Assembly: GCA_030527385.1 (NCBI GenBank)
Contig: JAUNAY010000012.1
Coordinates: 1-16,481 of the forward strand
Direction of reading: 5' to 3'
Length of the DNA: 16,481 nucleotides
From: Fusobacterium sp.
GTDB taxonomy: Bacteria > Fusobacteriota > Fusobacteriia > Fusobacteriales > Fusobacteriaceae
Under the pieces are notes generated by a model. It saw nothing but the letters and a program-made list of their open reading frames with translations, did no database searches and was not told the DNA's origin. Within the stretch, counting starts at the first letter, position 1; every line of letters starts with the position of its first letter. This document shows, piece after piece, positions 1 to 7,291 of the stretch. The translations under genes were made by a program, and so were the position numbers.

Positions 1-1
1 T

Positions 2-460
2 GAAAAGAAAAATATTAATTCCAAAAATAATATTATCAATGAAATAATGCAACTAATCAGTAGTAGAATCAGTGATTTTTCAGAAATTTATAATTTAATT
101 TTAAATATTTTGGCTGAATATGGAGAGGAATATGTGAGAAAAAATATAGAAAAAGCTCTTAATACCAATATTAATAATTTAGATGCTTACTTAAAAAATT
201 TATTTAATAAAGAACTCTCACACGAAAAGCCATATTTAACAATCAAAAAGAAATTTAAAAGCCTTTTTGATCTTCATATGGAAGTTTTAAAAATAGCTCA
301 AAAGGAGAGTTCATATCCATCAAATCTAAAATTTTTAATAAAAATATACTCTTTAAAAGATGGAGATAGTGTTATATGTGATGGAAAAGATATATATTTA
401 AAAATTACATACAGCAAAAATGATATATCTACAATAGAAATTTTCTATCAAAAAAATTAA
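2..460 (+). CDS. Hypothetical protein, 5'-truncated by the window edge
   Basis: I do not recognise this protein. The reading frame is open from base 2 to the TAA at 458-460 (152 residues visible). The first ATG, at 47-49, has no ribosome binding site: the bases before it are only A/T-rich. The true start therefore probably lies left of the window and this is a C-terminal fragment. The visible part is hydrophilic and rich in Lys, Asn and Ile, with no signal peptide or membrane segment. The N-terminal two thirds look helical (around YGEEYVRKNIEKALN and NNLDAYLKNLFNKEL). The last 50 residues alternate like beta strands. The segment ending in AYLKNLF faintly resembles helical segments of DnaD or plasmid replication proteins, but this is too weak to assign a function. 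It is the only plus-strand gene here and converges on fucO. Confidence 0.6.
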   Translation, partial: EKKNINSKNNIINEIMQLISSRISDFSEIYNLILNILAEYGEEYVRKNIEKALNTNINNLDAYLKNLFNKELSHEKPYLTIKKKFKSLFDLHMEVLKIAQKESSYPSNLKFLIKIYSLKDGDSVICDGKDIYLKITYSKNDISTIEIFYQKN

Positions 461-464
461 AAAA

Positions 465-496
465 AGAGAGAGACAAAAAATATTTTGTCTCTCTTT
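465..496. terminator. Bidirectional hairpin terminator between convergent genes
   Basis: A 14-bp stem (465-478 with 483-496, one G-U pair) closes a 4-base loop. Read on the minus strand it is followed by a T-rich run (complement of the A-rich bases 453-464), a good rho-independent terminator for fucO. Read on the plus strand the following T-run is short and interrupted, so it may serve the plus-strand gene less efficiently. Confidence 0.8.
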
Positions 497-524
497 ATAG
501 TATTTTCTACCAATTTAGCTTTAA

Positions 525-1673
525 TTAATAAGCTATATTGTATAATTTTTCTATATCTGCTAAAGTTACATCTTTTGGATTTCCACCTGTGCATACATCT
601 GCTAAAGCATCTTTTGCTAATTTTGGTAATCCTGATTCTGGAATATTTATCTCTCTTAAAGTTTGAGGAATATGAACATCTTTAGAAAGTTGTCTTACTG
701 CTTCAACAGCTGCTTTAGCTGCTTCCTCTTTACTCATTCCTGTTGTGTCAACTCCCATAGCTCTTGCTATATCTCCATATTTATCTATACAAGCAGACAT
801 ATTAAATTCCATTACTATTGGTAATAATAGAGCATTTGCTACTCCGTGAGGTATATCATATACAGCACCTAATGGGTGAGCCATTGAGTGAACAATTCCT
901 AATCCTACGTTTGAGAATCCCATTCCAGCTACATATTGAGCTATACTCATTCCCTCCATATCTTCTAAGTTTTTATCTGCTACTGCTCCTCTTAGGTGTT
1001 TTCCTATCATTTCAATAGCTTTTATTTCAAACATATCTGATATTACGTGAGCTCCCTTTGTAATATATCCCTCTATTGCGTGAGTAAGAGCGTCCATTCC
1101 TGTTGCTGCTATTGTTCTATTTGGCATAGTTAACATAAGTTCAGCATCAACTATTGCTACTAATGGAATATCTTTAGGATCTACACATACAATTTTTCTA
1201 TTTTCATCTTCTATTGTTATTACATAGTTGATAGTTACTTCTGCTGCTGTTCCACAAGTTGTTGGAAGTGCAATAATTGGCACACATTTATTTTTTGTAG
1301 GTGCTACTCCCTCTAGTGATTTTATATCTGCAAATTCTGGGTTATTTTTTACTATTGCTACTGCTTTAGCTGTGTCTATTACAGATCCTCCTCCAACTGC
1401 TACTAAGAAATCTGCCCCAGCTTTATTAAATGCTTCTAATCCATCTTTACAGTTTTTTATTGTTGGATTTTGTTTTATCTCTGTAAACTCTTCATATGCT
1501 ATTCCTGCATTATCTAATACTTCTTTAACTTTATCTAATACTCCACAACTAGCTAATATTTTATCACTTACTAAAAGAGCTTTTTTATATCCTCTAGCTT
1601 TTACTTCATTTGCTAGTTCTGCTCTACACCCAATTCCAAAATAGCTTGTTTCATTTAAAATATATCTTGCCAT
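525..1673 (-). CDS. fucO: Lactaldehyde reductase / 1,2-propanediol oxidoreductase (iron-dependent group III alcohol dehydrogenase)
   Basis: Cytosolic NAD(H)-dependent enzyme that reduces lactaldehyde to 1,2-propanediol and usually accepts other short aldehydes or alcohols. The 382-residue product matches E. coli FucO in length and aligns along its whole length from memory (ILNET near the N-terminus, NNPEFAD, TAAEVTINYVIT, QYVAGMGFSNVGLG, DDVCTGGNP-like end). The GGGS nucleotide loop is at residues 94-97. The expected iron ligands are present: D194, H198, H262 and H276. An in-frame ATG 15 bases upstream overlaps the ribosome binding site GGAGGG (1681-1686), so the start was set at 1673, which also restores the FucO N-terminus. 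No fucose or rhamnose genes are adjacent, so the physiological substrate is open. It may serve general aldehyde reduction and NADH disposal. It has a candidate promoter of its own and a terminator after it. Confidence 0.93.
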   Translation of the reverse strand: MARYILNETSYFGIGCRAELANEVKARGYKKALLVSDKILASCGVLDKVKEVLDNAGIAYEEFTEIKQNPTIKNCKDGLEAFNKAGADFLVAVGGGSVIDTAKAVAIVKNNPEFADIKSLEGVAPTKNKCVPIIALPTTCGTAAEVTINYVITIEDENRKIVCVDPKDIPLVAIVDAELMLTMPNRTIAATGMDALTHAIEGYITKGAHVISDMFEIKAIEMIGKHLRGAVADKNLEDMEGMSIAQYVAGMGFSNVGLGIVHSMAHPLGAVYDIPHGVANALLLPIVMEFNMSACIDKYGDIARAMGVDTTGMSKEEAAKAAVEAVRQLSKDVHIPQTLREINIPESGLPKLAKDALADVCTGGNPKDVTLADIEKLYNIAY

Positions 1674-1680
1674 ATAACTT

Positions 1681-1686
1681 CCCTCC
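1681..1686 (-). promoter_or_regulatory. Ribosome binding site that fixes the fucO start
   Basis: GGAGGG on the minus strand lies 7 bases before the ATG at 1671-1673. The upstream in-frame ATG at 1686-1688 overlaps this element and cannot use it, which favours the shorter 382-residue product. Confidence 0.85.
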
Positions 1687-1699
1687 AAATTTTAGTTGT

Positions 1700-1729
1700 T
1701 ATAATGATATTATAATACTAAAGTGTCAA
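1700..1729 (-). promoter_or_regulatory. Candidate promoter of fucO
   Basis: A consensus -35 TTGACA (minus strand, 1724-1729) is followed after 17-18 bases by CATTAT or ATTATA (1700-1706). A perfect TATAAT also lies at 1709-1714 but is only 9 bases from that -35. A second possible -35, TTGTAC (1735-1740), is 20 bases from it. The exact pairing is uncertain, but the 127-base gap clearly carries promoter-like elements. Confidence 0.5.
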
Positions 1730-1800
1730 AACGTGTACAAATATATTTTTAATACAAAATATTTGTTAAATATATTTATTATTGTCCATATACATAAAAG

Positions 1801-3378
1801 CTATTTAATATATAGGTATGATCCTGGACCTATTGGTAGATCTAAGAAATACCACGCCACCATTAAAAGTGTCATTGTTAACAAAATTGTCATTGAATAT
1901 GGTAAAGTCAATGAGAAGATAGTTCCAAAACCAGCTTCATTTCCTTCGTTTTTCTTTCCACTTTGCAGATCATATTGAGCCATCAATCCTAATATTATTG
2001 GTATAGCGTGTTGAGCTGGAGAGATTATATTTGTTGCTGAATCTCCTATTCTAAATGCAAGTTGTGCAAAGGCTGGAGAGATATTTAGCAGTGCAAACAT
2101 AGGCACAATCATTGGTGATAATAAAATCCATTTTGTTGTTCCAGATGTCATAAATGGATTGATTAAAGTAGTTATAAAAACAACCATTAAAAGTAAAGGC
2201 AGTGGTCCTACATCTGCATTTTTAAGAATAAAAGATCCTTTTATTGCCAAAATTTTAAAAATATTACTTTTATTTAAAAGATGTAAAAATAGTGCTGCTG
2301 TAACAGTTGTAACTAATAACGGAACTGCTTTAGCAACTCCTGATTGTAAATATGGTGGAAGATCTCCCATAGATTTTATCTTTCCAACTCCTATTCCAAA
2401 TCCTATCCCAATTGAGCAGAATAAAAAGAATAAAACTGGCACTATTGCAGATAATAATGGAGATTTTGGTAAAAATCCTCCCTCTGGATTTCTAAAGAAT
2501 GCCCCCTCTGGGAAACTTAGTACAAACATTATAATAGCAAATACTAAAAATCCATAAAATGAATATCTTAAACCTTTATACTCCTCTGGTTTTAATTTAT
2601 ACTCATCTAAAAGAGCTGTATCTCCATCTACAATTTTCTCATCTGGCATAAGCTTTACTATAAATTTTTCAGTTACAAAAGTCAAACTCAGTGTTAAGAA
2701 AACTGTTGAAGCTGCCATAAAATAGTAGTTACATAGAGGGCTTACACTCATTTCAACTCCCATTCCAGCCATTGCTTCCTCTGTTATTCCAGCCAAAAGA
2801 GCATCAGTTCCTGCCACAAATATATTGGCTGTAAATCCTCCACTACAAGCTGCAAATCCAAGTATTATTCCAAGTTTTGGATTTCTTCCTAAAGATGCAA
2901 ACAACACTCCTCCGATTGTTAAAGATAGGATTGTACCAGCATCAGACATCACACTGGCATTTACTCCAACAAAGACTAAGGCTGCTGTTATTAAGCATTT
3001 AGGAGCGTTTAAAAGGTATCTTCTCATAAGTGCATTAAAAAATCCTGTCTCTTCCAAAAATCCTATTGACATCATCATTATCAATACTATTTTTAAAGCT
3101 GGGAAAGTCACATAAATATCTGGTAAGTTTACTAAAGTTTCCCTCATCTCTGCAAAAGTAAGTAGATTTACTACTTTTACAAGTACAGTTTTAGCTCCAT
3201 CTTTTCCCTCAACTAAATATGAAGCTTCAAATCCAATTTTTGATAATAAATAAGATACAAATAGTGTAGCTATTATAAAGTATCCAAATAAGATAAATGG
3301 GTGTGGTAGCTTATTTCCTACCTTTTCTACTACTTTTATAAATTTAGTAATAGAACTGTTCTTTTTTGTTCCTTCCAT
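1801..3378 (-). CDS. AbgT-family ion-coupled transporter
   Basis: Polytopic inner-membrane protein of the AbgT family. Members import p-aminobenzoyl-glutamate (E. coli AbgT) or have been reported to export sulfonamides (MtrF, YdaH). The 525-residue length is normal for the family. The N-terminus has a short cytoplasmic part, then LPHPFILFGYF leading into the first membrane helix (about 27-47). Roughly a dozen hydrophobic segments follow. The two family signatures are visible: MTSGTTKW (410-417), typical of a re-entrant hairpin, and RIGDSATNIISP (443-454), with R443, D446 and N450 in the substrate/ion region. Start: ATG with GGAGG six bases upstream. A strong promoter precedes it. No amidohydrolase (AbgA/AbgB) is adjacent, so the substrate cannot be named; a dipeptide-like or aminobenzoyl-glutamate cargo is inference. 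No clear terminator separates it from fucO, so some read-through is possible. Confidence 0.88.
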   Translation of the reverse strand: MEGTKKNSSITKFIKVVEKVGNKLPHPFILFGYFIIATLFVSYLLSKIGFEASYLVEGKDGAKTVLVKVVNLLTFAEMRETLVNLPDIYVTFPALKIVLIMMMSIGFLEETGFFNALMRRYLLNAPKCLITAALVFVGVNASVMSDAGTILSLTIGGVLFASLGRNPKLGIILGFAACSGGFTANIFVAGTDALLAGITEEAMAGMGVEMSVSPLCNYYFMAASTVFLTLSLTFVTEKFIVKLMPDEKIVDGDTALLDEYKLKPEEYKGLRYSFYGFLVFAIIMFVLSFPEGAFFRNPEGGFLPKSPLLSAIVPVLFFLFCSIGIGFGIGVGKIKSMGDLPPYLQSGVAKAVPLLVTTVTAALFLHLLNKSNIFKILAIKGSFILKNADVGPLPLLLMVVFITTLINPFMTSGTTKWILLSPMIVPMFALLNISPAFAQLAFRIGDSATNIISPAQHAIPIILGLMAQYDLQSGKKNEGNEAGFGTIFSLTLPYSMTILLTMTLLMVAWYFLDLPIGPGSYLYIK

Positions 3379-3421
3379 CTTTTCCTCCGTTTTAATATAG
3401 TTTTGAAATTCTTTATCATAT

Positions 3422-3449
3422 ATTATATAGGATTTTTTATTAATGTCAA
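3422..3449 (-). promoter_or_regulatory. Promoter of the AbgT-family transporter
   Basis: Minus-strand TTGACA (3444-3449) and TATAAT (3422-3427) are both perfect consensus hexamers with a 16-base spacer. The -10 lies about 43 bases before the transporter ATG, giving a short untranslated leader with a GGAGG site. It is the best sigma-70-type promoter in the window. Confidence 0.85.
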
Positions 3450-3532
3450 GAGTCTCACATACTATTTAAGAACATAATAGCTATTTTCAATTTAAAATAT
3501 ATTTTTTATACTACTTTTGTTCTAAAAAACAA

Positions 3533-3565
3533 AAAAGGTGCCAATAATTACTATCAGCACCTTTT
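3533..3565 (-). terminator. Rho-independent terminator after rnfB
   Basis: A 9-bp stem AAAAGGTGC/GCACCTTTT (3557-3565 with 3533-3541) encloses a 15-base loop. Read on the minus strand it continues directly into TTTTTTGTTTTTT. It starts 18 bases after the rnfB stop and closes the rnf operon. Confidence 0.9.
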
Positions 3566-3583
3566 AACAGCTATTTTATAAAA

Positions 3584-4585
3584 CTAATCTTTTCTTGCTA
3601 CAACATTCATTTTTATAGCTTTTAATTTACATTTATCAAAGCATAATCCACAACCAACGCATTTATCTGGATTTACTTTATGTTTTCCTTTTAATTCTCC
3701 TTCAATAGCTCCAACTGGACATACTTTTGCACACATTGTACAACCAACACATTTGTCCTCTATTATTTCAGCTTTTCTAATCTCTTTAACTTCGTTTTTA
3801 ATAGCTCCAGTAGGACATTTTCCTGCACATAATCCACATTGGATACATTTAGCTGGATCTATTTTTGCTAAGTTATTCTCAACTGTAATAGCCCCAACTG
3901 GACAAGCTTTTGCACACATTCCACAACCTATACAAGCTGTTGAACAAGCCTTTCTTGCAACTGCTCCTTTATCTTTAGAAGAACAAGTTACTGTTACTTT
4001 TTTACTTTGAGGTAGCATAGCTATAACTTTTTTAGGACAAGTTTTTTGACATAGTCCACAAGAGATACATTTATCTTCATTAACTTCTGCTATTCCTCTA
4101 TCATTTACTTTAATAGCTCCAACTGGACATACTTTTTCACAATCTCCGTGTCCTAAACAAGAATAAACACAAGATTTATCTCCACCAGCATAAAGCATCA
4201 TAGCAGCACAAGTTTGTAATTCTCCATCAAATTCATATATTTTAGTTGTTTTAGTATTATCACCTTGGCATAATACTTTAGCAACTATCTTCTCATCAGA
4301 TACTTCAACTGATGCACCCATTATCTCTCCAATTTTAGATGCTACTGCACCTCCACCAGGAGCACAAAGTGACATTGCAGCACCCTCATTTACTATTGCT
4401 GCTGCATATCCAGAACAACCTGGAAATCCACATCCTCCACAGTTTGCACCAGGAAGAACACCCATTATTGCCTCAATCTTAGGATCTACTTCAAGTTCAA
4501 ATTTCATTGAAGCAAATGCTAAGAACAACCCCATAGCAAGCCCTGTTAATCCTAACACTATTGCGGGCATCATTATTGCTTCCAT
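3584..4585 (-). CDS. rnfB: Rnf complex subunit RnfB, long polyferredoxin form
   Basis: Electron-entry subunit of the ferredoxin:NAD+ oxidoreductase (Rnf), anchored in the membrane. Residues 7-26 form the N-terminal helix. The RnfB-specific cluster follows (C49, C52, C57, C74). A cysteine-rich linker has C106, C126, C139, C143, C149 and C153. Five CxxCxxCxxxC(P/K) ferredoxin motifs then start at C173, C218, C247, C279 and C309. The C143/C149/C153 set adds a divergent sixth, so the region reads as three tandem two-cluster ferredoxin domains. The 333-residue length matches the long RnfB of Acetobacterium-type complexes rather than the roughly 190-residue proteobacterial form. Start: ATG at 4583-4585, five bases after GGAGG (4591-4595). 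A TTG 12 bases upstream in frame overlaps that site and was rejected. Last gene of the operon, followed by a terminator. Confidence 0.95.
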   Translation of the reverse strand: MEAIMMPAIVLGLTGLAMGLFLAFASMKFELEVDPKIEAIMGVLPGANCGGCGFPGCSGYAAAIVNEGAAMSLCAPGGGAVASKIGEIMGASVEVSDEKIVAKVLCQGDNTKTTKIYEFDGELQTCAAMMLYAGGDKSCVYSCLGHGDCEKVCPVGAIKVNDRGIAEVNEDKCISCGLCQKTCPKKVIAMLPQSKKVTVTCSSKDKGAVARKACSTACIGCGMCAKACPVGAITVENNLAKIDPAKCIQCGLCAGKCPTGAIKNEVKEIRKAEIIEDKCVGCTMCAKVCPVGAIEGELKGKHKVNPDKCVGCGLCFDKCKLKAIKMNVVARKD

Positions 4586-4590
4586 ATTAA

Positions 4591-4595
4591 CCTCC
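4591..4595 (-). promoter_or_regulatory. Ribosome binding site that fixes the rnfB start
   Basis: GGAGG on the minus strand, followed by TTAAT and the ATG. It lies in the short gap after the rnfA stop. The competing in-frame TTG (4595-4597) overlaps it and would have no site of its own. Confidence 0.85.
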
Positions 4596-4602
4596 AAAAT
4601 AT

Positions 4603-5187
4603 TTATATTTGCATTCCACTGAATCCCATAAATGCCATTGCTAGTAATCCTGCTGAAATAAATGCAATAGGAATTCCTTTAAATGGTGCTGGGATAGCTG
4701 AGTATTCTATTCTTTCTCTAATTCCTGCTAATAATACTAATGCAAGTGAGAATCCAACAGCAACTGAGAATCCATTTACTAAAGTTTCAATAAAATTATA
4801 TCCTTCTTGGATATTAATAATTGCTACCCCTAGTACAGCACAGTTTGTTGTGATAAGAGGTAAGAATACTCCTAGTGCTTTATATAAACCTGGTGATGTT
4901 TTAGCAATAGCCATTTCAACGAATTGAACTAATGCAGCTATTATCAGGATAAAAGCAATAGTTTGTAAATATCCTAATCCAAATGGATCTAGTAAAAAAT
5001 GATATACAAGCCAAGTTATTCCAGAAGCAATAGTAATAACAAATGTTACTGCCATTCCCATTCCTAAAGAAGCATCAACCTTTTTTGAAACTCCCATAAA
5101 TGGACAACAACCTAAGAACTTAGCAAAGATAACGTTATTTATAAAAATTGAACCTACTATAATACTAAAAAGACTTCCAAAACTCAC
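4603..5187 (-). CDS. rnfA: Rnf complex membrane subunit RnfA
   Basis: Integral membrane subunit, 194 residues, with about six hydrophobic helices, paralogous to RnfE. C27 (within FLGCCPFMG) and C116 (within TTNCAVLG) are the conserved positions that, with RnfE, hold the [2Fe-2S] cluster in the membrane core of Rnf/Nqr structures. A second cysteine, C28, sits beside C27. The start codon is GTG (5185-5187), six bases after a strong GGGAGGG (5194-5200) inside the end of rnfE. The gap to the rnfE stop is 2 bases, which implies translational coupling. It is 17 bases from the chosen rnfB start. Subunit and complex identity are secure; which ion the complex moves (Na+ or H+) is not readable here. 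Confidence 0.95.
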   Translation of the reverse strand: MSFGSLFSIIVGSIFINNVIFAKFLGCCPFMGVSKKVDASLGMGMAVTFVITIASGITWLVYHFLLDPFGLGYLQTIAFILIIAALVQFVEMAIAKTSPGLYKALGVFLPLITTNCAVLGVAIINIQEGYNFIETLVNGFSVAVGFSLALVLLAGIRERIEYSAIPAPFKGIPIAFISAGLLAMAFMGFSGMQI

Positions 5188-5189
5188 GA

Positions 5190-5798
5190 TTATCCCTCCC
5201 TACTTTTTTTCATTTCAAGATAGTTTAGGAATGCTTTGATACAAGCAATTGTAAAGAAAGCTCCAGGAGCTAATATAAATATAAGAGCTGGTGAATAACT
5301 AGCTGGTGTTACTCTCATACCAAATACTGTTCCATTTCCTAAGATCTCTCTAATAATTCCTAATACTGTCAAAGAAAGAGTAAATCCAAGTCCTGATCCT
5401 ATTCCATCTAAGAAAGATGCGAATACACCATTTTTAGAAGCAAAACTTTCTGCTCTTCCAAGTACAATACAGTTAACAACAATAAGAGGAATAAATAATC
5501 CCAATACTTTATAAAGTTCAGGAGTATATGCTTTCATTATCATTTCAACTATTGTAACTAAAGATGCTATTATCATAATAAATGCTGGTATTCTTACTTG
5601 ATCTGGTATAAATTTCTTAAATGCAGAAATTAATAGGTTTGAAAAAGCAAGAACTGCAACAACTGCAAGTCCCATTGATAATCCATTTTTTGCTGAACTT
5701 GTTACCCCAAGTGTAGGACATAGTCCTAAAAATAGTACAAATATTGGGTTTTCTTTGAAAATTCCAGAGATTATAATCTTTCCGTAATTAGTTTTCAT
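5190..5798 (-). CDS. rnfE: Rnf complex membrane subunit RnfE
   Basis: Integral membrane subunit, 202 residues, with about six hydrophobic helices, homologous to RnfA. The family signature NPIFVLFLGLCPTLGVT (17-33) contains C27. The paired cysteine is C110 in VVNCIVLGRAE. These are the predicted partners of RnfA C27/C116 for the intramembrane [2Fe-2S] cluster that passes electrons between faces of the membrane. The ATG abuts the rnfG stop codon (TAGATG), with GGGGTGA about 9 bases upstream, so coupling to rnfG is likely. Length and sequence are typical of the family and nothing looks broken. Confidence 0.95.
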   Translation of the reverse strand: MKTNYGKIIISGIFKENPIFVLFLGLCPTLGVTSSAKNGLSMGLAVVAVLAFSNLLISAFKKFIPDQVRIPAFIMIIASLVTIVEMIMKAYTPELYKVLGLFIPLIVVNCIVLGRAESFASKNGVFASFLDGIGSGLGFTLSLTVLGIIREILGNGTVFGMRVTPASYSPALIFILAPGAFFTIACIKAFLNYLEMKKSREG

Positions 5799-6332
5799 CT
5801 ATTTTCTCACCCCTTTTTCATAAGCTGCTAATGTTCTCATTAATCCATCATAAACAGCTTTTGGAGAGATTGTTGCTCCTGCAAAGGCATCAGTAGATTT
5901 GTTAAATTCGTGATCTGAACCTTCTCCAATCCAATGATCTTGCCACGCTCTATCTTGAACTTTTGCTCCAAGTCCTGGAGTTTCTTGGCAACCTATAATA
6001 TCCATTCCTGCTATTTTACCATCTTTTGTTATTCCCATAACCCATTTAATATCTCCACCATATCCTGGTTGAGCCACAGTTGTAACATATCCTACAAGCT
6101 CTCCACCATCATTAAATCCTGGTATGAACTCAAGCCCTTCAGATTGTATAGCTTCATCTTGTTTGAAACTTTTTGCTACAGAAAGAACTTTCATTCTAGC
6201 TTGGTTTACTGTTTTTAATTCATTTTCTTGAATTACTGTCTTAGTAAAGTCGTTTACTGCTCCTAAAACTCCTGCTGAAACAGCCGCTATTATTAAAAGA
6301 ACTGCTCCATAATGCACAAATCTATTTTTCAT
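5799..6332 (-). CDS. rnfG: Rnf complex flavoprotein subunit RnfG
   Basis: Single-span membrane protein with a periplasmic FMN-binding domain; it carries one covalently bound FMN. Of 177 residues, about 8-26 are the membrane anchor. The FMN domain follows, with ETPGLGAKV (117-125) and the flavinylation motif DAFAGAT (148-154). T154 is the expected phosphoester-linked threonine, modified by ApbE in other bacteria. The residue usually Ser or Thr three places before it is Ala151. The start overlaps the rnfD end by 11 bases, with GGTGAGG upstream inside rnfD. No apbE gene lies in this window, so flavin transfer would depend on a gene elsewhere. Confidence 0.95.
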   Translation of the reverse strand: MKNRFVHYGAVLLIIAAVSAGVLGAVNDFTKTVIQENELKTVNQARMKVLSVAKSFKQDEAIQSEGLEFIPGFNDGGELVGYVTTVAQPGYGGDIKWVMGITKDGKIAGMDIIGCQETPGLGAKVQDRAWQDHWIGEGSDHEFNKSTDAFAGATISPKAVYDGLMRTLAAYEKGVRK

Positions 6333-7266
6333 TAGACTTCACCTCACCAAATTTTTTAGGCTTAGTATATCTATTGATTAAAGGTACTACTCCGTTCATT
6401 ATAAGAATAGAATAAGCAACTCCTTCTGGATATCCACCTTTCATTCTAATTAATGATATTAATAATCCCAATAATAGAGCAAATATAATTTTTCCTTTTT
6501 CTGTATGAGGACTTGTTACCATATCAGTTGCCATAAAGAAAGCTCCTAAGAACAATCCTCCAGAAAGAATGTGCATTACTGGATCTCCACCCATAGCCCA
6601 AGTAAGTACAAATACTGTTGCTATTGTTATTGCTGGAACTTTCCAATCTATTTGTTTTTTATAGATTAAATATGCTCCTCCAATAAGTAGAGCTAGTGCA
6701 GATGTTTCACCAATACAACCACCCATTCTTCCAATAAATGCTTGAACATATTGGTTTCCACCTTCAATTAATGCTCCATCAAGAGGAAGTCCTCTTTTCA
6801 TTGCATCAAGAACTGTAGCTCCTCCTTTTCCATCTAGTGTAAAAGTAGTGATTGCTACTGGCCAAGAAGCTTGAACAAATGCTCTTCCTACTAATGCAGG
6901 GTTAAATACATTGTGTCCTAATCCTCCGAAAACCATTTTTCCAAGAGCGATAGCCACTACTGATCCAACTATAACATAAGGCAATCCCATATTTACTGGA
7001 ATAACAAAAGAAAATAAAATTCCTGTAAGAACAGCACTTCCGTCAAACACAGAAATCTCCTGTCCCATTACCTTTTGACAAACAAACTCTGTAACAATAC
7101 ATGATAAGATAGCAACTGCTGTTACTATTACGGCTCTAATTCCGAATACATAAACAGCAACTAAAAATGCTGGTATCAAAGCTATTATTACATCATACAT
7201 TACTTTTTCAACTGTTTCTGATGTTCTTATATGAGGTGATGGCCCCATTTTTAAAATACTAGACAC
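6322..7266 (-). CDS. rnfD: Rnf complex flavoprotein subunit RnfD
   Basis: Integral membrane subunit, 314 residues, related to NqrB, carrying covalent FMN. The N-terminal SPHIRTSETVEKVMYDVIIALIP is a family hallmark. About ten hydrophobic segments follow, with GLGHNVFNPALVGRAF (115-130) between them. The flavinylation motif reads DGKGGAT (145-151), giving T151 as the attachment site. The usual Ser/Thr three residues before it is Gly148. The C-terminus is short and charged. Start codon GTG (7264-7266), five bases after GGAGGG (7272-7277). It follows rnfC after about 25 bases and overlaps rnfG by 11. Confidence 0.95.
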   Translation of the reverse strand: MSSILKMGPSPHIRTSETVEKVMYDVIIALIPAFLVAVYVFGIRAVIVTAVAILSCIVTEFVCQKVMGQEISVFDGSAVLTGILFSFVIPVNMGLPYVIVGSVVAIALGKMVFGGLGHNVFNPALVGRAFVQASWPVAITTFTLDGKGGATVLDAMKRGLPLDGALIEGGNQYVQAFIGRMGGCIGETSALALLIGGAYLIYKKQIDWKVPAITIATVFVLTWAMGGDPVMHILSGGLFLGAFFMATDMVTSPHTEKGKIIFALLLGLLISLIRMKGGYPEGVAYSILIMNGVVPLINRYTKPKKFGEVKSNEK

Positions 7267-7291
7267 TTGTACCCTCCTAATAACCTAAAAT

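Noticed and set aside
1228..1644. Plus-strand open frame antisense to fucO
   Set aside because: It is contained in fucO, has no ribosome binding site of note, and its low-complexity Ser/Ala/Pro composition mirrors the opposite strand.
1690..1740. Possible Rex or CRP-like operator upstream of fucO (TGT-N10-ACA around 1724-1739)
   Set aside because: The half-sites do not match well: the Rex consensus TTGTTAA-N4-TTAACAA is not met and the dyad is imperfect. The TTGTTA at 8662-8667 before rnfC also lacks the second half-site.
1730..1800. Terminator after the AbgT-family gene
   Set aside because: Only A/T pairing (AAATAT...ATATTT) is possible, without a G/C stem or a following T-run, so no terminator is called.
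3584..4585. Frameshift or internal duplication artefact in rnfB, because of repeated CxxCxxCxxxCP units
   Set aside because: The units differ in linker and flanking residues, the frame is intact, and long RnfB proteins of the same size and repeat number are known in anaerobes.
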